DNA of 64,000 bases, taken from assembly GCF_021155765.1 (NCBI RefSeq), contig NC_060106.1, positions 13,604,031 through 13,668,030 of the forward strand, read 5' to 3'. Below, in pieces: positions 24,601 to 47,200 of this stretch (positions within the stretch are counted from its first letter, which is position 1; each line of letters begins with the position of its first letter). The translations under genes were made by a program, and so were the position numbers. The DNA is from Diprion similis (Eukaryota > Arthropoda > Insecta > Hymenoptera > Diprionidae). A model generated the notes under the pieces. The model made no database searches. It was not told the DNA's origin and saw only the letters and a list, made by a program, of their open reading frames with translations.

Positions 24601-25960
24601 AAGATAGAAGAAACGCGGAGGGCATAGTGCTTGCGTCTATACGACGTTACATAGAAACGGTATAATAGCCGGTAGGGTAGGTACATTAGGGACACAGAAC
24701 AACGGCATCATCGTCCGGCGGATCGCGGAGGTCGGTTGTTCGGATGGCTAAAGACGGATGCTGTGGACGGACGGATGAAATAGACGGTTGAATCGCGTGG
24801 GTTGGGCTGGGCTTGCAACCGTAGTCGAGTTTATCTAAAGGGACGTAATCGCGGGGGCGTCGCGAGGGGTTCAAGTGGATGGCGGCGGCACGGTGGTACG
24901 TGGAGCGTCGGGACGCCGGACGTCGCAATCTGGCCGTTCCGCCCCTTCCTCGTATTCCGTCGTCCTCTTCCTCTTCCTCTTTTTTTTCTTCCTCTACTTC
25001 CTCCTCTTCCTTCTTTACCTCCAGGCGTCGTCCACCATTCCGGTGATAATGCTTCTGGTACACGACCAGGAACGTCGACGACATTTTATTACTACTGGGC
25101 TAGTTTTCCGCGCGTTAAAATATGTAATGTATGTAGGTATGTCGTCTTATTTCAACACCCTGGATGGAATAATTTATCCACAAGAAATTTTACGCTGCTT
25201 TTGTCAGTTCGAAGAAACAGTTGCGTTATATTCTCACAGCGTTTGTTGCAGCACGCGAAACGAGGAGGAATTATAAGAGTATAGTTTCGTTGGTTAAACT
25301 GTTCCCTCGTGAATAACGTAAATACGTATTATAAAGACGAACAACAAAGTACGTGTATGTATAACTAAAATTTTAAGACTAGAAGGGTGGGCGCCGCGAC
25401 GTCCGGGCGCCCTCTTGTTTCTTCTCCTCGCCCCGGGCATCCCCGCAACTCCCTCGGCAACCCCTCACGTCCGCTGGTCCTCCACTTACCCTTAACGACG
25501 TTGCCGGCAAATAAAAGTTGATTTTTTCCATCCCCGCGCTTTCCCTCTTTCCTCTAGCCTCACTCCGTTCTTCTCTCTTCCTCCTCATCCTTCCGGATCC
25601 CCACTTAATCTTCTCGTTCCTTCTGGCGTATCTTCCTCAAACCCTCGGGCTGACCACGTATCTACACCTACATGTGGAAATCTTACGTCGATTATATAAT
25701 ACACTGCATTACTCTTGAATGTGTTCGGGGCCTCGAATCTGCCAAGGCGTAAAAAACTCACCCCCACCAAATCCCGGATGAAATAAAGCTTTTACTCTTA
25801 ACATCGTTGGAAATTACGTTAGTTTTTATACCGTCTGTATGTATACATACATGTATACGCGATCTTTCTTGGCTCGTGCAGCTGCCAGCTCCGATCTGCA
25901 GCTCATAAACAACTAACGATAGAATTAGACCAGCATCTATAGAAACTTTCGATGACTATA

Positions 25961-25993
<33 letters not shown>

Positions 25994-26497
25994 AGTTATG
26001 CCGATGTTTGACAGGTTGAGGAAATCAAGTTTAAAATTCACTTTGACAGGGTGTGGACGTCGACAGTGATCGATGGCTCAGGCCGAACCTCGGTGACTCT
26101 CTGTCGCCCAAATTAAAACCCGCCAAAAGTTTGCCAACCCAACTGACTACGGACGATATTTTCTGTCCGAAGATTAATTGCATTCAAAACCATTGCATTG
26201 ATTATTGTTTGGCTTTAGAAATTTGACGTTATAGCATGTACACGGAATTTAGAGTAACGACAGAAAGGAAATGGAAGAAAGGATGACTGTTAATTCTCTC
26301 TTCAGCAATATCGCGATTTCTTTGGACGTTTGGTGGCCAAAAAGTCGCCTCAGAATCAGGAATCTACCAGCGGAAAGAACAATAGCGTGTCTCCTGGAAC
26401 GAGACAGGCTTTATCGCGGAGCGACGTGTGGTTCAAGTATAAGGAGGGTTACAGCAACGCGGTCAGACGGAAGGTCCGAATTCGAGATCTTCAGTAA
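14308..26497 (+). CDS. CTF18: Chromosome transmission fidelity protein 18 homolog (CTF18-RFC large subunit), eleven exons
   Basis: This is the large subunit of the alternative clamp loader CTF18-RFC. The complex loads PCNA, works with DNA polymerase epsilon, and supports sister-chromatid cohesion in the nucleus. Exons are 14308-14389, 14856-15086, 15213-15345, 15425-15617, 15716-16137, 16269-16523, 16651-16991, 17118-17365, 20761-21023, 21254-21527 and 26306-26497. Every junction is GT-AG and in phase; the total is 877 aa. Visible elements are an acidic N-terminus, an RFC-type WVDKYRPHKYMELLSEENVNR (about 240-260), Walker A GPPGLGKT (318-325), Walker B LVMDEVDG (376-383) and a Lys-rich loop. 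RPIICICNDAYAPSLRALRQ follows, then the sensor and lid region. The C-terminal tail runs DFFGRLVAKKS ... SDVWFKYKEGYSNAVRRKVR, the conserved Ctf8/Dcc1-binding end. RFC1 is excluded by the C-terminal tail and the lack of a BRCT domain. Exon 11 lies 4.8 kb past exon 10. A small exon missed in between is possible, but the phases join directly. Confidence 0.92.
15716..16523 (+). CDS. CTF18: CTF18 exons 5-6 (AAA+ ATPase core)
   Basis: Exon 5 (15716-16137) carries the RFC-type box WVDKYRPHKYMELL and the Walker A loop GPPGLGKTTLAH, and ends ...DRGAKEF plus two bases at the donor AA|GTATGT. Exon 6 (16269-16523) continues K-TALYSATQMKAV, Walker B LVMDEVDGAP, a Lys/Glu-rich insert and RPIICICNDAYAPSL. 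The open frame after 16137 (YVEASNFYPV...) is intronic. Confidence 0.9.
16651..17365 (+). CDS. CTF18: CTF18 exons 7-8 with a stop-free 126-bp intron between them
   Basis: Exon 7 (16651-16991) encodes ALRQIALVIPVSGVSAGRLA and onward; exon 8 (17118-17365) encodes ETDLLVRGVFHNYPE through TVENE. The intervening 16992-17117 has a GTAAGA donor and a TTCTTATTAG acceptor, a length divisible by three and no stop in frame, so it reads as coding (KIIIIIVVF...). Removing it joins AYSG to ETDLL, matching the family better. Confidence 0.85.
18764..18815. promoter_or_regulatory. Homeodomain-site-rich island in CTF18 intron 8
   Basis: TAATTAG, GTAATAATTAAT and CTAATTATC lie within about 50 bp, interleaved with GCGCGCG and CGGCCGCG. 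The mix of GC-rich and TAATTA cores differs from the surrounding intron and resembles other islands in this window. Its function is inferred only from these motifs. Confidence 0.25.
18866..18901. repeat. TTGAG/CTGAG pentanucleotide repeat
   Basis: Five to six copies of TTGAG, followed by two of CTGAG, are in tandem. The stretch is intronic. Confidence 0.85.
20761..21527 (+). CDS. CTF18: CTF18 exons 9-10
   Basis: Exon 9 (20761-21023) starts VNQKLARTNAIL after TTTACAG and ends ...YVYNLE plus CC at GTGAGT. Exon 10 (21254-21527) starts P-NLEEVGTFPNCRTRRSLT and ends ...MTPEPQ at GTGAGT. The stretch RRSLTYAVKQIVVREIEVAR matches the CTF18 family (RKPLTYQTKQLIAREIEVEK in human). Confidence 0.9.
21228..21253. 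repeat. TTTTTCA tandem repeat forming a splice acceptor tract
   Basis: Imperfect copies of TTTTTCA end in the AG acceptor of CTF18 exon 10, so a simple repeat serves as the polypyrimidine tract. Confidence 0.75.
25019..25084 (-). CDS. Candidate minus-strand start exon nested in CTF18 intron 10
   Basis: The ATG at 25084 opens 22 codons (beginning MSSTFLVVYQKHYHRNGG) that end at a good donor, GAG|GTAAAG. Beyond the donor the frame runs into a GAG/GAA-rich repeat (poly-Glu), which suggests that the true exon stops at the donor. No family is recognised and no second exon was found. Chance is quite possible. Confidence 0.15.
25963..25992. repeat. (CTG)10 trinucleotide repeat
   Basis: Ten perfect CTG units are followed by CAG, inside CTF18 intron 10, about 310 bp before the last exon. 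Confidence 0.9.
26306..26497 (+). CDS. CTF18: CTF18 exon 11 (terminal exon)
   Basis: After the acceptor TCTCTCTTCAG the frame reads QYRDFFGRLVAKKSPQNQES, then SDVWFKYKEGYSNAVRRK and IRDLQ, with TAA at 26495-26497. DFFGR and WF+xxEGxSNAVRR are the hallmarks of the CTF18 C-terminus. There is no ATG in this frame, so the exon is invisible to an ATG-based search. Phase 0 matches the end of exon 10. Confidence 0.9.
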   Translation, partial: QYRDFFGRLVAKKSPQNQESTSGKNNSVSPGTRQALSRSDVWFKYKEGYSNAVRRKVRIRDLQ

Positions 26498-28792
26498 CAG
26501 TAAGTAATCGGGTAATCCGAGTTGCAGCAGCCGGAAGAAGTTTCATCGACGGATAAAAAAAAATCTCTTCCGTTTAATTTTAAATATTACAATTATATAG
26601 CTCATGCATGAATGCAAGAGTGAGATTTTGTTAAGTCTTGTTGTTTTTATTACTATTATTATACGAGTCCGTAATGATACAAATTTTTATCGCCGTATCT
26701 TATCACACCTCGGGATGATTTCAACAATTTCATTGAAAGAAAAATGTATACAGGATTTCGAGGTTTTGTGTTTTATTTTTAATTCGAAGAAGTATTGATT
26801 GTAAATATAACAATTCCGTAGTTTCGGAAACGGAAATGTTCTTCTCTTTGTTGAAATTCTTCTGCCATTGCAGATTGATGATCCCTGTTAGAATACCTAA
26901 TGTTCATTTTCAACTGATTTCATAATGGCTCATCATCACCCCTCAAGATCCATTTCAGCATCAACGTTTTCCCCAGAAGAAGGACTCGTACGTCTTCCTT
27001 TCAGAGAGAAAACTATGGAAGATACGTCTAGGTATGTGTAGGTACAGTCGTTCCTTGATCGAGGCCACGTGCATCGCCACAGTCCATAAGTCAAATAAAG
27101 GCTGGAACTCAGATAAATGCGCCGCCAGTGACTTGGCAGGACACCATAATCTCCCGAGGATCAAAACCTTGAATCTCTCTCAACATATCCGGTAATCCAA
27201 AATTGTCTCGCCCCTTCCTTCCATCCTCTTCTGTATGCGAAAACATGAGTATATAACAAGTATATCGAATTTATTCTTTTGTTTATTTTTTTTCCAATAG
27301 AAAACATGAAGTTGAGTGTTCAATTACGGTTTCTCGACCCAACATAAATTATTATCAATTGTTTATATCAACAATACACTGCGCGTCTTTAGTCCTATTT
27401 TGGCACGTTTGGATTTATTTAGCCTGTTTCATAAACGAGGTGGAATTAGGGGGGGGGGGGGGGGGTTATAATCCAGGGATCCGAGTGATTCCCTTGAGAT
27501 CCCGAAGAAGGATATTGGTCCGAAGCGTGCTCGACACGCATCCAGCGAGACGCGCCGTGAACTCCAATTCAGTGTAAGGTGCAGTATCAAGAGCCAAACT
27601 TTCTCCCAACTACACACACAGTCCAGTAGGATGTGCGTGTGCAATCCACGTGTGGATCCCGTTCAGTGTATGTATACGCACTTATGTATGTACATACCTA
27701 TCTATTACATGTATATACCCACGTTAGCGCAAACATGATCGGCGCGAAAGCACCCCCAACGGAATTATAAATTCAATAGCGTTCTGCAGACACACCTGAG
27801 TCCGCCTTCGGAGCCCCGTCCCTCGCCTCTTTCCTTCGACCCCTTTTCTCCACTGTTGGCCCCTGGCTCCGCGTACAATCGCCATCATAATAATTGCCGT
27901 GGTTTATAGCCGGCCATACGTCGCACACTCGACCCCATATCAGTGATGCTCGGCGTTTTGTAGTGTGCTGCAATCGCATGTGCGATCCCTCGGAGTTAGT
28001 CGCGGCCACGCGTGCCAAATGTCACACTCGCGTTATAGCTCAGCCACCTGCATATGCAACTCGCGGAATTGCTAATTTTCACCTTGCGTTGGCGTACGCG
28101 CTTTTAGTCGAGGTTGCAATGAGGTTACCCAATACCCGCGCTACCCAGAACCGTGTGATTCCGTTTTGGAACACTCTGAAACAGCTGGGATTCGTACTCG
28201 GATTCAATTTCGAAGATTCTTTTACTGATCAGCTCAAAAAGTTTACGGATATTTGTAGGTTTAGGTCGGAATTGTCTCTTCAGTCCGAAGGGTCAGAACT
28301 TCTAATCCTTAAATTACCGCTGGGTCTAGTACCAAAGGATTTTTATTTCCAACAGTTTATGGTGTACCTACATCAAACAAATTTCTCGCCATCACTTAGA
28401 ACCTTTTGGAATTTCATATCTTCGGTAACTCGTACCATTTGAAATTTAGATCTTTCAAATTGGCAAAATTCAACATAACCACACGTATATGAATATGTTA
28501 TAATTGCCACAGTGAAAATCTTACTACCCTCAAAAAAACTGGGAATGAAAATTTTTTACCGGCACTTACCGCCAAGGACTCGAAGATTATTTTTGACCTC
28601 TGGATCGTAGGCTGCAGTGATCCGGCGCGCGAGGATCACGAATTCCATGAGTTACGCCATGTCGTCCAGACGGGAACAACGCGTCTCGTATTATTATCGA
28701 GATTGGCGCCCCTCGCTGCCTCTTCCACCCCTCGGCATACCATCCCCGATGTTCCTCTCGCCCCCAATCACACCGTCGGCCGCTAAGTGCGA

Positions 28793-28844
28793 TCCATTAC
28801 GCGTAATGGAATGCGCCAATTATAACATTTGCTGAATAATTGGC
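28793..28844. promoter_or_regulatory. Twin palindromes with homeodomain cores
   Basis: TCCATTACGCGTAATGGA (28793-28810) is a perfect 18-bp palindrome with two TAATGG cores facing each other. Four bases on, GCCAATTAT (28815-28823) and ATAATTGGC (28836-28844) form a perfect 9-bp inverted repeat around a 12-bp spacer, again with AATTA/TAATT cores. Such a pair suggests cooperative homeodomain binding, possibly in a Drgx-locus enhancer; the role is inference. Confidence 0.4.
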
Positions 28845-31800
28845 CGCCGCTTGGCGAACCGTCGACGTTCCCGGTTTGGGGTGGTTCGCACTACGTTATG
28901 CGCGTTCTATCTGATTCCGCCGTGTCGGTACGCTCGATCCGTCGATCATGTACCCTATACTCTACCTCTGCACACCAATCATGCGCGAAACCATGCTCTA
29001 AGGAATCTACCTTCGGTCTTACCCTGCAGCATCCACACAGAAAGCAAAATGTAATGTAGATTTTACATCTGTGGTTATGACTACATAGACAGTAATTTTT
29101 TATTGTTGAATCTACATCAATTCTGGTAGATCTACCCAAGCATATTGCAACTCTTACTATTGGTTTTGTAACTCGTATTATCAGATTTGTAAATCTTTTG
29201 CTACAATTCCTGTAGATTTAACTCCAAAAAAGTGCTGTTCATATATTCACCATGGGAAATGGAAAATTTCAATATTTTTTTATCAGTGCACGGATACGCA
29301 TATACAGATAAATTCACACACAAATAGGAGTCTGGGTCTATGCATAATGCAACTTGGTTTACAGAATTAACGTGAATATTGATTAACTCTTTTACAGTTT
29401 CTCGCAGACTTTGTTTCCTACGAATAAACGATAACACCGCTTGAATGCTGCAGTGATTCGTGATTCGTGATTTGTTCAATCATCTATTTGAGGTAGTTTA
29501 CCAGTGATCTTTGCCAATTGGCATAGAATTGTGTTGAATTCAACATTGTAGTCCGGAACTTTGACTTCCATCGCCTTGGCGAAATTTTTCCAGGTTTTCA
29601 TAGAAACTCGTGAGAGTGTGATCACACTTTTAAGTAACGTTATGGAACTTTTGCACTTGATGACGACGAGTCTGTCGCAGCATCGCGTAGCAGGTACGTG
29701 GCATAAATGAAACATGAGGCACCGGCGTTGGGAATTGACTGGTCACATGTGCGAGTAATCAAATTACGGTGTGCATTTTTCCATTGCCGGGCATTGCTGA
29801 TCAAAGTCGACGGTTTCCCGGATACACACCTATATATAAATATATGTATATGTGTGTATGTAGCTATAATGCGGTATAGGAATGTGGTTAGGTATACGAA
29901 ATGGGTTTGTGAGTACATACCTGTATGGAGATACGTACATGGACTCATGATGCTCGTCGAAACGATGTTAGCGCGCGTGTTTTCGCGCGATCCAATCCGA
30001 CGCTAATTAACCAACCGAAGCAAACTTCGTTACCTTCCGGTTCTCCCTAGTCGCTATATGTATACCAATGGCCAGGGTTGTCTTGAGAGATTTTATTTCC
30101 GTGCCACGAGCTGTAATAGCGACACGAAGTTCTTGCTTTTCTAATAAATTTGACACGTAAAGATTTCGATTTCTCTTCACATTGTAAATTCCGTGAACGG
30201 CTTGTTCATTTTGCAAGCCATTGTATATCTAGCGAAGTTGGAAACTTGTATTATGCAAATGCTTGTATAAGTTTCGAGATTCGAGTGCATGCAAGGGTGG
30301 ACGTGATCCGCGTTAAGGATACTCAAGTATTTAAAAGCCGATCTGCCACATACATTTGTTATTCAAAAATTCATTCTACGGACGCGAAAGAATAAGAGAT
30401 AAGCCCGGGTTTCCGGTTTTCAACGGCCCTTGACGAGAAACGACGTGCTCCTATCTCGACGACGCGTGGTATTGGTGCAGATCAGCGGTGCGGACGGGCC
30501 CCTCGTTTGGGACCACCTTGATCCGCCCCGGGGAAAAGGAATAGGCATAGAAAAGTGGATTCCAAAATTGAAAATCATTGCGGTTCTTGATCCTCTTACC
30601 GTCCCGTGACGAGCTCGATAAATCCTTGTTTGTTTCGAGGGATCCGCCGCGGTTCATTTCCCCCTAGCCGTCTCGATATCGCCACCCCGTTTGTAGAGCT
30701 GTTCCAGCCAGTTCAGCGATTGCTTAGCGAATTATAAAATTTCAACGATAAACAACTCGGTCTTGAAGGAACTCGAGATGTCTTTCTCAGAGGAAAATTT
30801 TGTTAATTTTTCAAGTCAGTTTTGAAAATTTCAAAGAGTTCGAGGTGGGGGATCGCGAAAGAACAAGTTGGATCATTGCGGTAATATAAAATGATAATTA
30901 TTTTTCTGCAACTCATCTCCGGTAAGTGGGTACATTTTTCTTAATTCCATCAGCGCGGAACAAGCGCGCGCAGCTTTGACATGCAAATTACCTGACAATG
31001 AATTTCGCAAAACCTTTTACCGTGGAACGCGATGTAAGAGGGGGTGGAGGAGGGTGAGCATAGCAGTCGTGGTAGTTGAGGGTGCGGAGGGACCGAGAGA
31101 CGCGAGATGAAGGATCGGAGGGAAAGACGGAGGGTTGGAGGGACGGGGAGGGAGCGAGTAGAATGGCAGGCGAGTGGACGGGGAGAAGCAAGAAGCAGGG
31201 CGACGTCGCGGTATTAATCACTGTCTACCATCGTCTCCTCTCCTCTCTCCTTTCTCCTCTCTTCTCTCTTCTATCTTCCGTCTCCTTTATTTCCTTTTCT
31301 GCACTGCTCGTACATCTATCGTCTCTCTTTCCCTCTCTCTCTTTCTCTTAACTTCACTTCCATAAGCCTTGCAAAGATCACAGGGGCGTACCTACCACCT
31401 TACTTCCACCCCTCGGTACGCCAACCCGACGTCTTTCCAACCCCAAACAATTTTATCTGTTGTCTGTAAGCCTGTACAGGATGTCACGATTCGTTTCACA
31501 AAAGGAACGAAGAGCTGACAAGAACGGGCATTTACCTTTGATTTGATATTTATTCTTTGACGGTCACGTTCGTCTGTTTGTTTAGTCGTTTTTTTCCTGC
31601 ACTTCCCTTTACATCTTATCTCGCTTTACGAGGCACGACGATCTCATCGTGCGATCCCTCGTTACAGCCACAGAAGCTTTTTCAAATTCAATCAAATCTT
31701 TTTCTTTTTTTTTTTTTTTTATATTATTTAACGGAAACAGAATCAAAACAGATGCGTAGTAAAAATCAATCTACACATTATACTCGCTTGATTCTTTCTG

Positions 31801-34670
31801 ATTTAAAAATACAGGTTTACCTCTGCAGGGTTGAAATTTGTACAAACTTAATCAACAATGGAATAGTGATGAACAAGCTTACTAATTGGGGACCGTTCTA
31901 CATCTATTGAGCTGGTGTAGAAGGATTTGATTGCTACGTTTTGTCGAAGTTAAAAAAAAATAATACTAGAAAAAAACTCGTGACAAAATTTATGCCGCAA
32001 CTAATCCGAACTTTATCATTTTTCCGGAATGTTAAACCAGCGTCATTTTCAGGTACACGGTTCGTCGGTCTTCCAGAAATGTATGCTTATATCTATACGT
32101 GCCTTTGGTACAGTAACTGTGTAGCGAAGCGAAACCCCGGAGACGTCGTTAGAACGCAATCGCCTCCCTCAAAGTGGCTTGGCGCCCGACGTCTCCTCTC
32201 ATTCCTCCCTTCTCTGTCTCTCTTTCTCTTCTCGTCTCCCTCCCTCCCCTCCGCGAAGCGGGTGGAAGGTAGCTCAGAGCGAGAAAGCAGGCGATGGGGT
32301 AAAAGTGAAAGACAGAGAAGACCGCGGGGAGGGATAAACCATGATGTCGTTGATTAATACGGTTTACCAGTAAGTGTAACGGAGTGTGTAGATCGCGTGG
32401 ACCACCCTCGAGTTTCCCCGCGTCATCCCCCCCTGGGGCATCCTCCACCCCCCCGACTCCACCGAAAGAGGGCCAACCGGAGCCACGTGCCGATCAATGG
32501 CGTCTTGTCTCTGGTTGGTGGATCCCGTGCCGTGGACCAACCCCTCGATTCGCCCTCGCTTCAACCCCGTTGAACTCCGGTGGGAGGACGTGCCGCCTAG
32601 CCGCATCTCACTTTTGCGAGGAGCATTGATTCCCAACAACCCTCTGCACCCGGAGGACACGGGGGCGCAGACCGGAGGAATTTGATGGTGGAATATCTGG
32701 CCACTGATCGTGTCCTCGATGGAACCGAAACATTCTTCGGGGCTCCGGGTGGGTTCATCCCCAGACCGGATTTTTGTGGGATTAAAATTAGGTGGAATCA
32801 TTTATCCAAATTTACTCCCGACTCCTTGAAGTATTGGATCATTTATCTGGTTTCATCGTAATACAAATCTTCTCGTCGAATTTTGATCAATTTATCTCGT
32901 GTCTATGTTTATTGTGGTTTCTTTTAATCGAACTTTTATACGCAACTTGACATGCAAATTCCTTTTTTCAATGCCCTTGACACCGCAGTGTTATTGGAAT
33001 AACAAGGCGCAGGGCTGTAACGTAATTAGGTCTCGAGGTATTCAAAGCAAAATACTTATAACATGAATTATTTGTAGGCTCATCGTGTAACGAATTTTCG
33101 TTTTAAACAAAGTGATTGACGTTTTGGCAAAATCCTTTTTCACATAGGTGTGTACTGTGTATTTTTACAGTGCCAAATTCGATTTAACTAACTATTATAA
33201 ATATACAGTTTTTACTAAAGCAATATACCGTGAACGGTTTAAAACGTAAAAACAAGCCTGCGGGTCTCGGTACGTAAATTTCGATGTTTATAAGTCGGTA
33301 GAGTTTTAACACATGCAAGAGTTGAATTTCTCAAGCATATGATAATGCGAATTGACTTCTTGCATCTTACTTCGAATGCAAAACAAATTCCAACAAGTAC
33401 AACGTGCCGAAGATTCAATCTGTTAGAAAAAATTCGATCCGATAAGTCTAATCGAAGTATCATATCGCCGAAGGCGTGATTTCCCATTCAGCACTCTCGG
33501 GATTAAAATATTTCAGAATAATAACAGATCTACTGTTACAGAAAATTTACACGCGCCTTAGAAATCGAAACTAACATGAGACGATGAGTGATCAAATTTT
33601 TGCCGTACGTATAATTTTACGTATATACACCCCATTTACATAACTTACATTTACAATGTGCAAATTTCTGCGACAATGAGGTTAATCCGTTGTAGAGAAC
33701 AACGATTCAAGAAAATTGGAATATCCAACACCGCAATGCGTGTGTGTGTGTGTGTGTGTGATGAAATATACACACTTCAAAACCTGGCAGTTTGTTTATG
33801 CAATACAGATGTATAACGATTCTGGACTCAAGATAAACCTCGCAGCTCTGACTGCAGCGTGAGGCCATAAAATTATTCGATGGAAATCTCGATTCGATTG
33901 TTTATTTTTACACGCGATTTACATTCAAAGAGAATACACGCGCGTGCCGAACGTGGGCGCCTAATTTGACAGCGATATTTACGTACGCGTCACGGATGCA
34001 TACCTATTAACGACGTCCGACCGATCGGAGGGGGTTAATTCTTGTCCGTATAGACAGAATCGAGGACGTGACTCTAACACGCGGTGGTTATATTGCTGAG
34101 AATCTCATTAGCACCACTCCAACAGTTAAGGCTGCCAAATTACAATATTATAATTGTTACGAAGACGAACCTGCTCGATCATGCACAGTTATTCATAACA
34201 TGCGACCAGCATTGAATTTCGATGAGAGAATTAACTTATTTGTACATTGCACTTCTGAATCTGCTTTCCATACGAAAAACGATTCGGACGTGACAATGGA
34301 CGTTTGGATAATTTTGTACTGATCGAAGATCAACGTACGAAATTTTAGTGAGTCAAATCCAGAAATAAATAGAATCCACTTCGCTTATGTTATAAAATTC
34401 ATTTTTTTCTTCTCAATTCGGTTCATCGACTGGCGGAAATTGATTATAATTATACAGAAATAAATGGACGATCAAAGTTCAATCGAACTAACCAAATAAC
34501 AACTGATTTAAACTCTTCAAAGCTGATAATTAATTTCACAATCAGTAAAGTAAATTACAAACAAAAAAAAAAAAAAAAAAATGTAGGGGGATGGACATAA
34601 ATTGTGACTTGGGTGAATAATAATATAATTAATAAGTAATGAAATTAAAATCGTTTATCACGAGAACAAG

Positions 34671-34676
34671 TTTATT
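34671..34676 (-). other. Candidate polyadenylation signal of Drgx
   Basis: TTTATT on the plus strand reads AATAAA on the Drgx strand, about 1.03 kb after the stop codon. This is motif evidence only. Confidence 0.3.
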
Positions 34677-35708
34677 CAACACAACTACCTTAATAATCAG
34701 CTATAATATCACTGCCTATATTCATATATTTTAATATATTTTGTTTTAAATATATATTATTGAGTTATTCTTAACTTTATGCGTTTACGAATACAGTAAT
34801 ACAATATACAGGTTTACACGTGTGTAGATTTCCTACAATCTTTGGCGGCTATGCTATATTGGTTGTTTACGATACGTGCGCCGTGCCTCCGGGCAGTGAA
34901 GTATAGAATTATATATATTTAACTTTGATTATATTGAATCTCATTTCGATTAATCTCACTTCGTTCTTGTGGAGAAATTAATATAATTTTGAACGACGAC
35001 CGACTCCGTTGTCAACATTAATATACTATCATAATCGTTTCTATTTTTTTAATTATTATTATTATTATTATTATTATTGTTATTGTTGTTGTTATCATTA
35101 TTAATTAATTAATTATTATTATTATAACTATTATATTCATATTTCTTACGTATCTCTACATGTTACTATCACGTTTCTATTCGTTATACGAACCTATGCG
35201 AGGTTTCAATCGTATTGTTTGTAATTTTGCAATTTTTAATCGGATAGGTACTATATGCACAAATATCGACGAATAAGGTCCGCAAGTATCACCGAATGAT
35301 TCAAATTTGCGAACTTGGAATTATTTTTTTGCTATGTATATAGTAGATCGGTTGAATTTTCGTTGAAAGAGAGAAACATCGTCGCAAAACAATATCTATA
35401 TATACAACATTGTCCGTCTCTGCAATTATACATGATGATAATATAAAAATCACATTGCAATATCTTTATGAAAATGGAGACATTTTTTTTCTCTTTCAAA
35501 ATATTATAAAATTGTGAACGCGATGATTTTTCGCAACAGGATGTTCAATTCTTTCGTTCTTATGATATAATTGGTTTACGGACAAAATTATCACCGTATA
35601 GTGTGCATCCTGTGTATAAATATAACAAATTCACACGCTTGGGAAATCGCGTCGAAAGTCTGGGACCAACAGCTATACATATACAGGGATCCAGCGGTTA
35701 TTTACGAT

Positions 35709-47102
<11,394 letters not shown>

Positions 47103-47160
47103 CGCCACCCCCGTCGCCGCGGCCCCCGTCCCCGCCCCCGCCACGGCCACCTGCGGCTGC

Positions 47161-47200
47161 GGCTGGGGTGACGGCTGTTGTTGCTGCTGTTGCTGGTGGC
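47161..47200 (-). repeat. CAG/CAA repeat (poly-Gln) in the 5' part of the Drgx exon
   Basis: On the Drgx strand, mixed CAG and CAA codons read QQQQQQQ followed by PSPQPQPQ. The mixed codons suggest selection on protein rather than a pure DNA slippage tract, which mildly supports translation of this part. Confidence 0.6.

Larger units (their letters stand above)
21528..26305. other. CTF18 intron 10
   Basis: A 4.8 kb intron. It starts with a TTCATTCTTA-type repeat (21535-21580). It later holds GC-rich tracts (23390-23620, 24680-25020), a CT/GA-rich tract at 24957-25020 and a (CTG)10 repeat. A possible minus-strand start exon at 25084-25019 is listed separately. No nested gene is recognised. 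Confidence 0.6.
26498..35708. other. Gene-poor region between CTF18 and Drgx (includes the Drgx 3' UTR)
   Basis: No gene is recognised. A 182-codon open frame at 27894-28442 (+) opens with TTG, not ATG, and resembles nothing known. A candidate CTF18 polyadenylation hexamer lies at 27094-27099. There is a palindrome pair at 28793-28844, a run of 17 G at 27449-27465, GT at 33740-33760, poly-A at 34563-34580 and ATT at 35055-35090. The AT-rich 34600-35708 likely holds the Drgx 3' UTR. Confidence 0.6.

Noticed and set aside
27894-28442. 182-codon open frame on the plus strand
   Set aside because: It begins with TTG rather than ATG, shows no signal peptide, domain or splice context that I recognise, and a single frame of this length is expected occasionally in 64 kb read in six frames.
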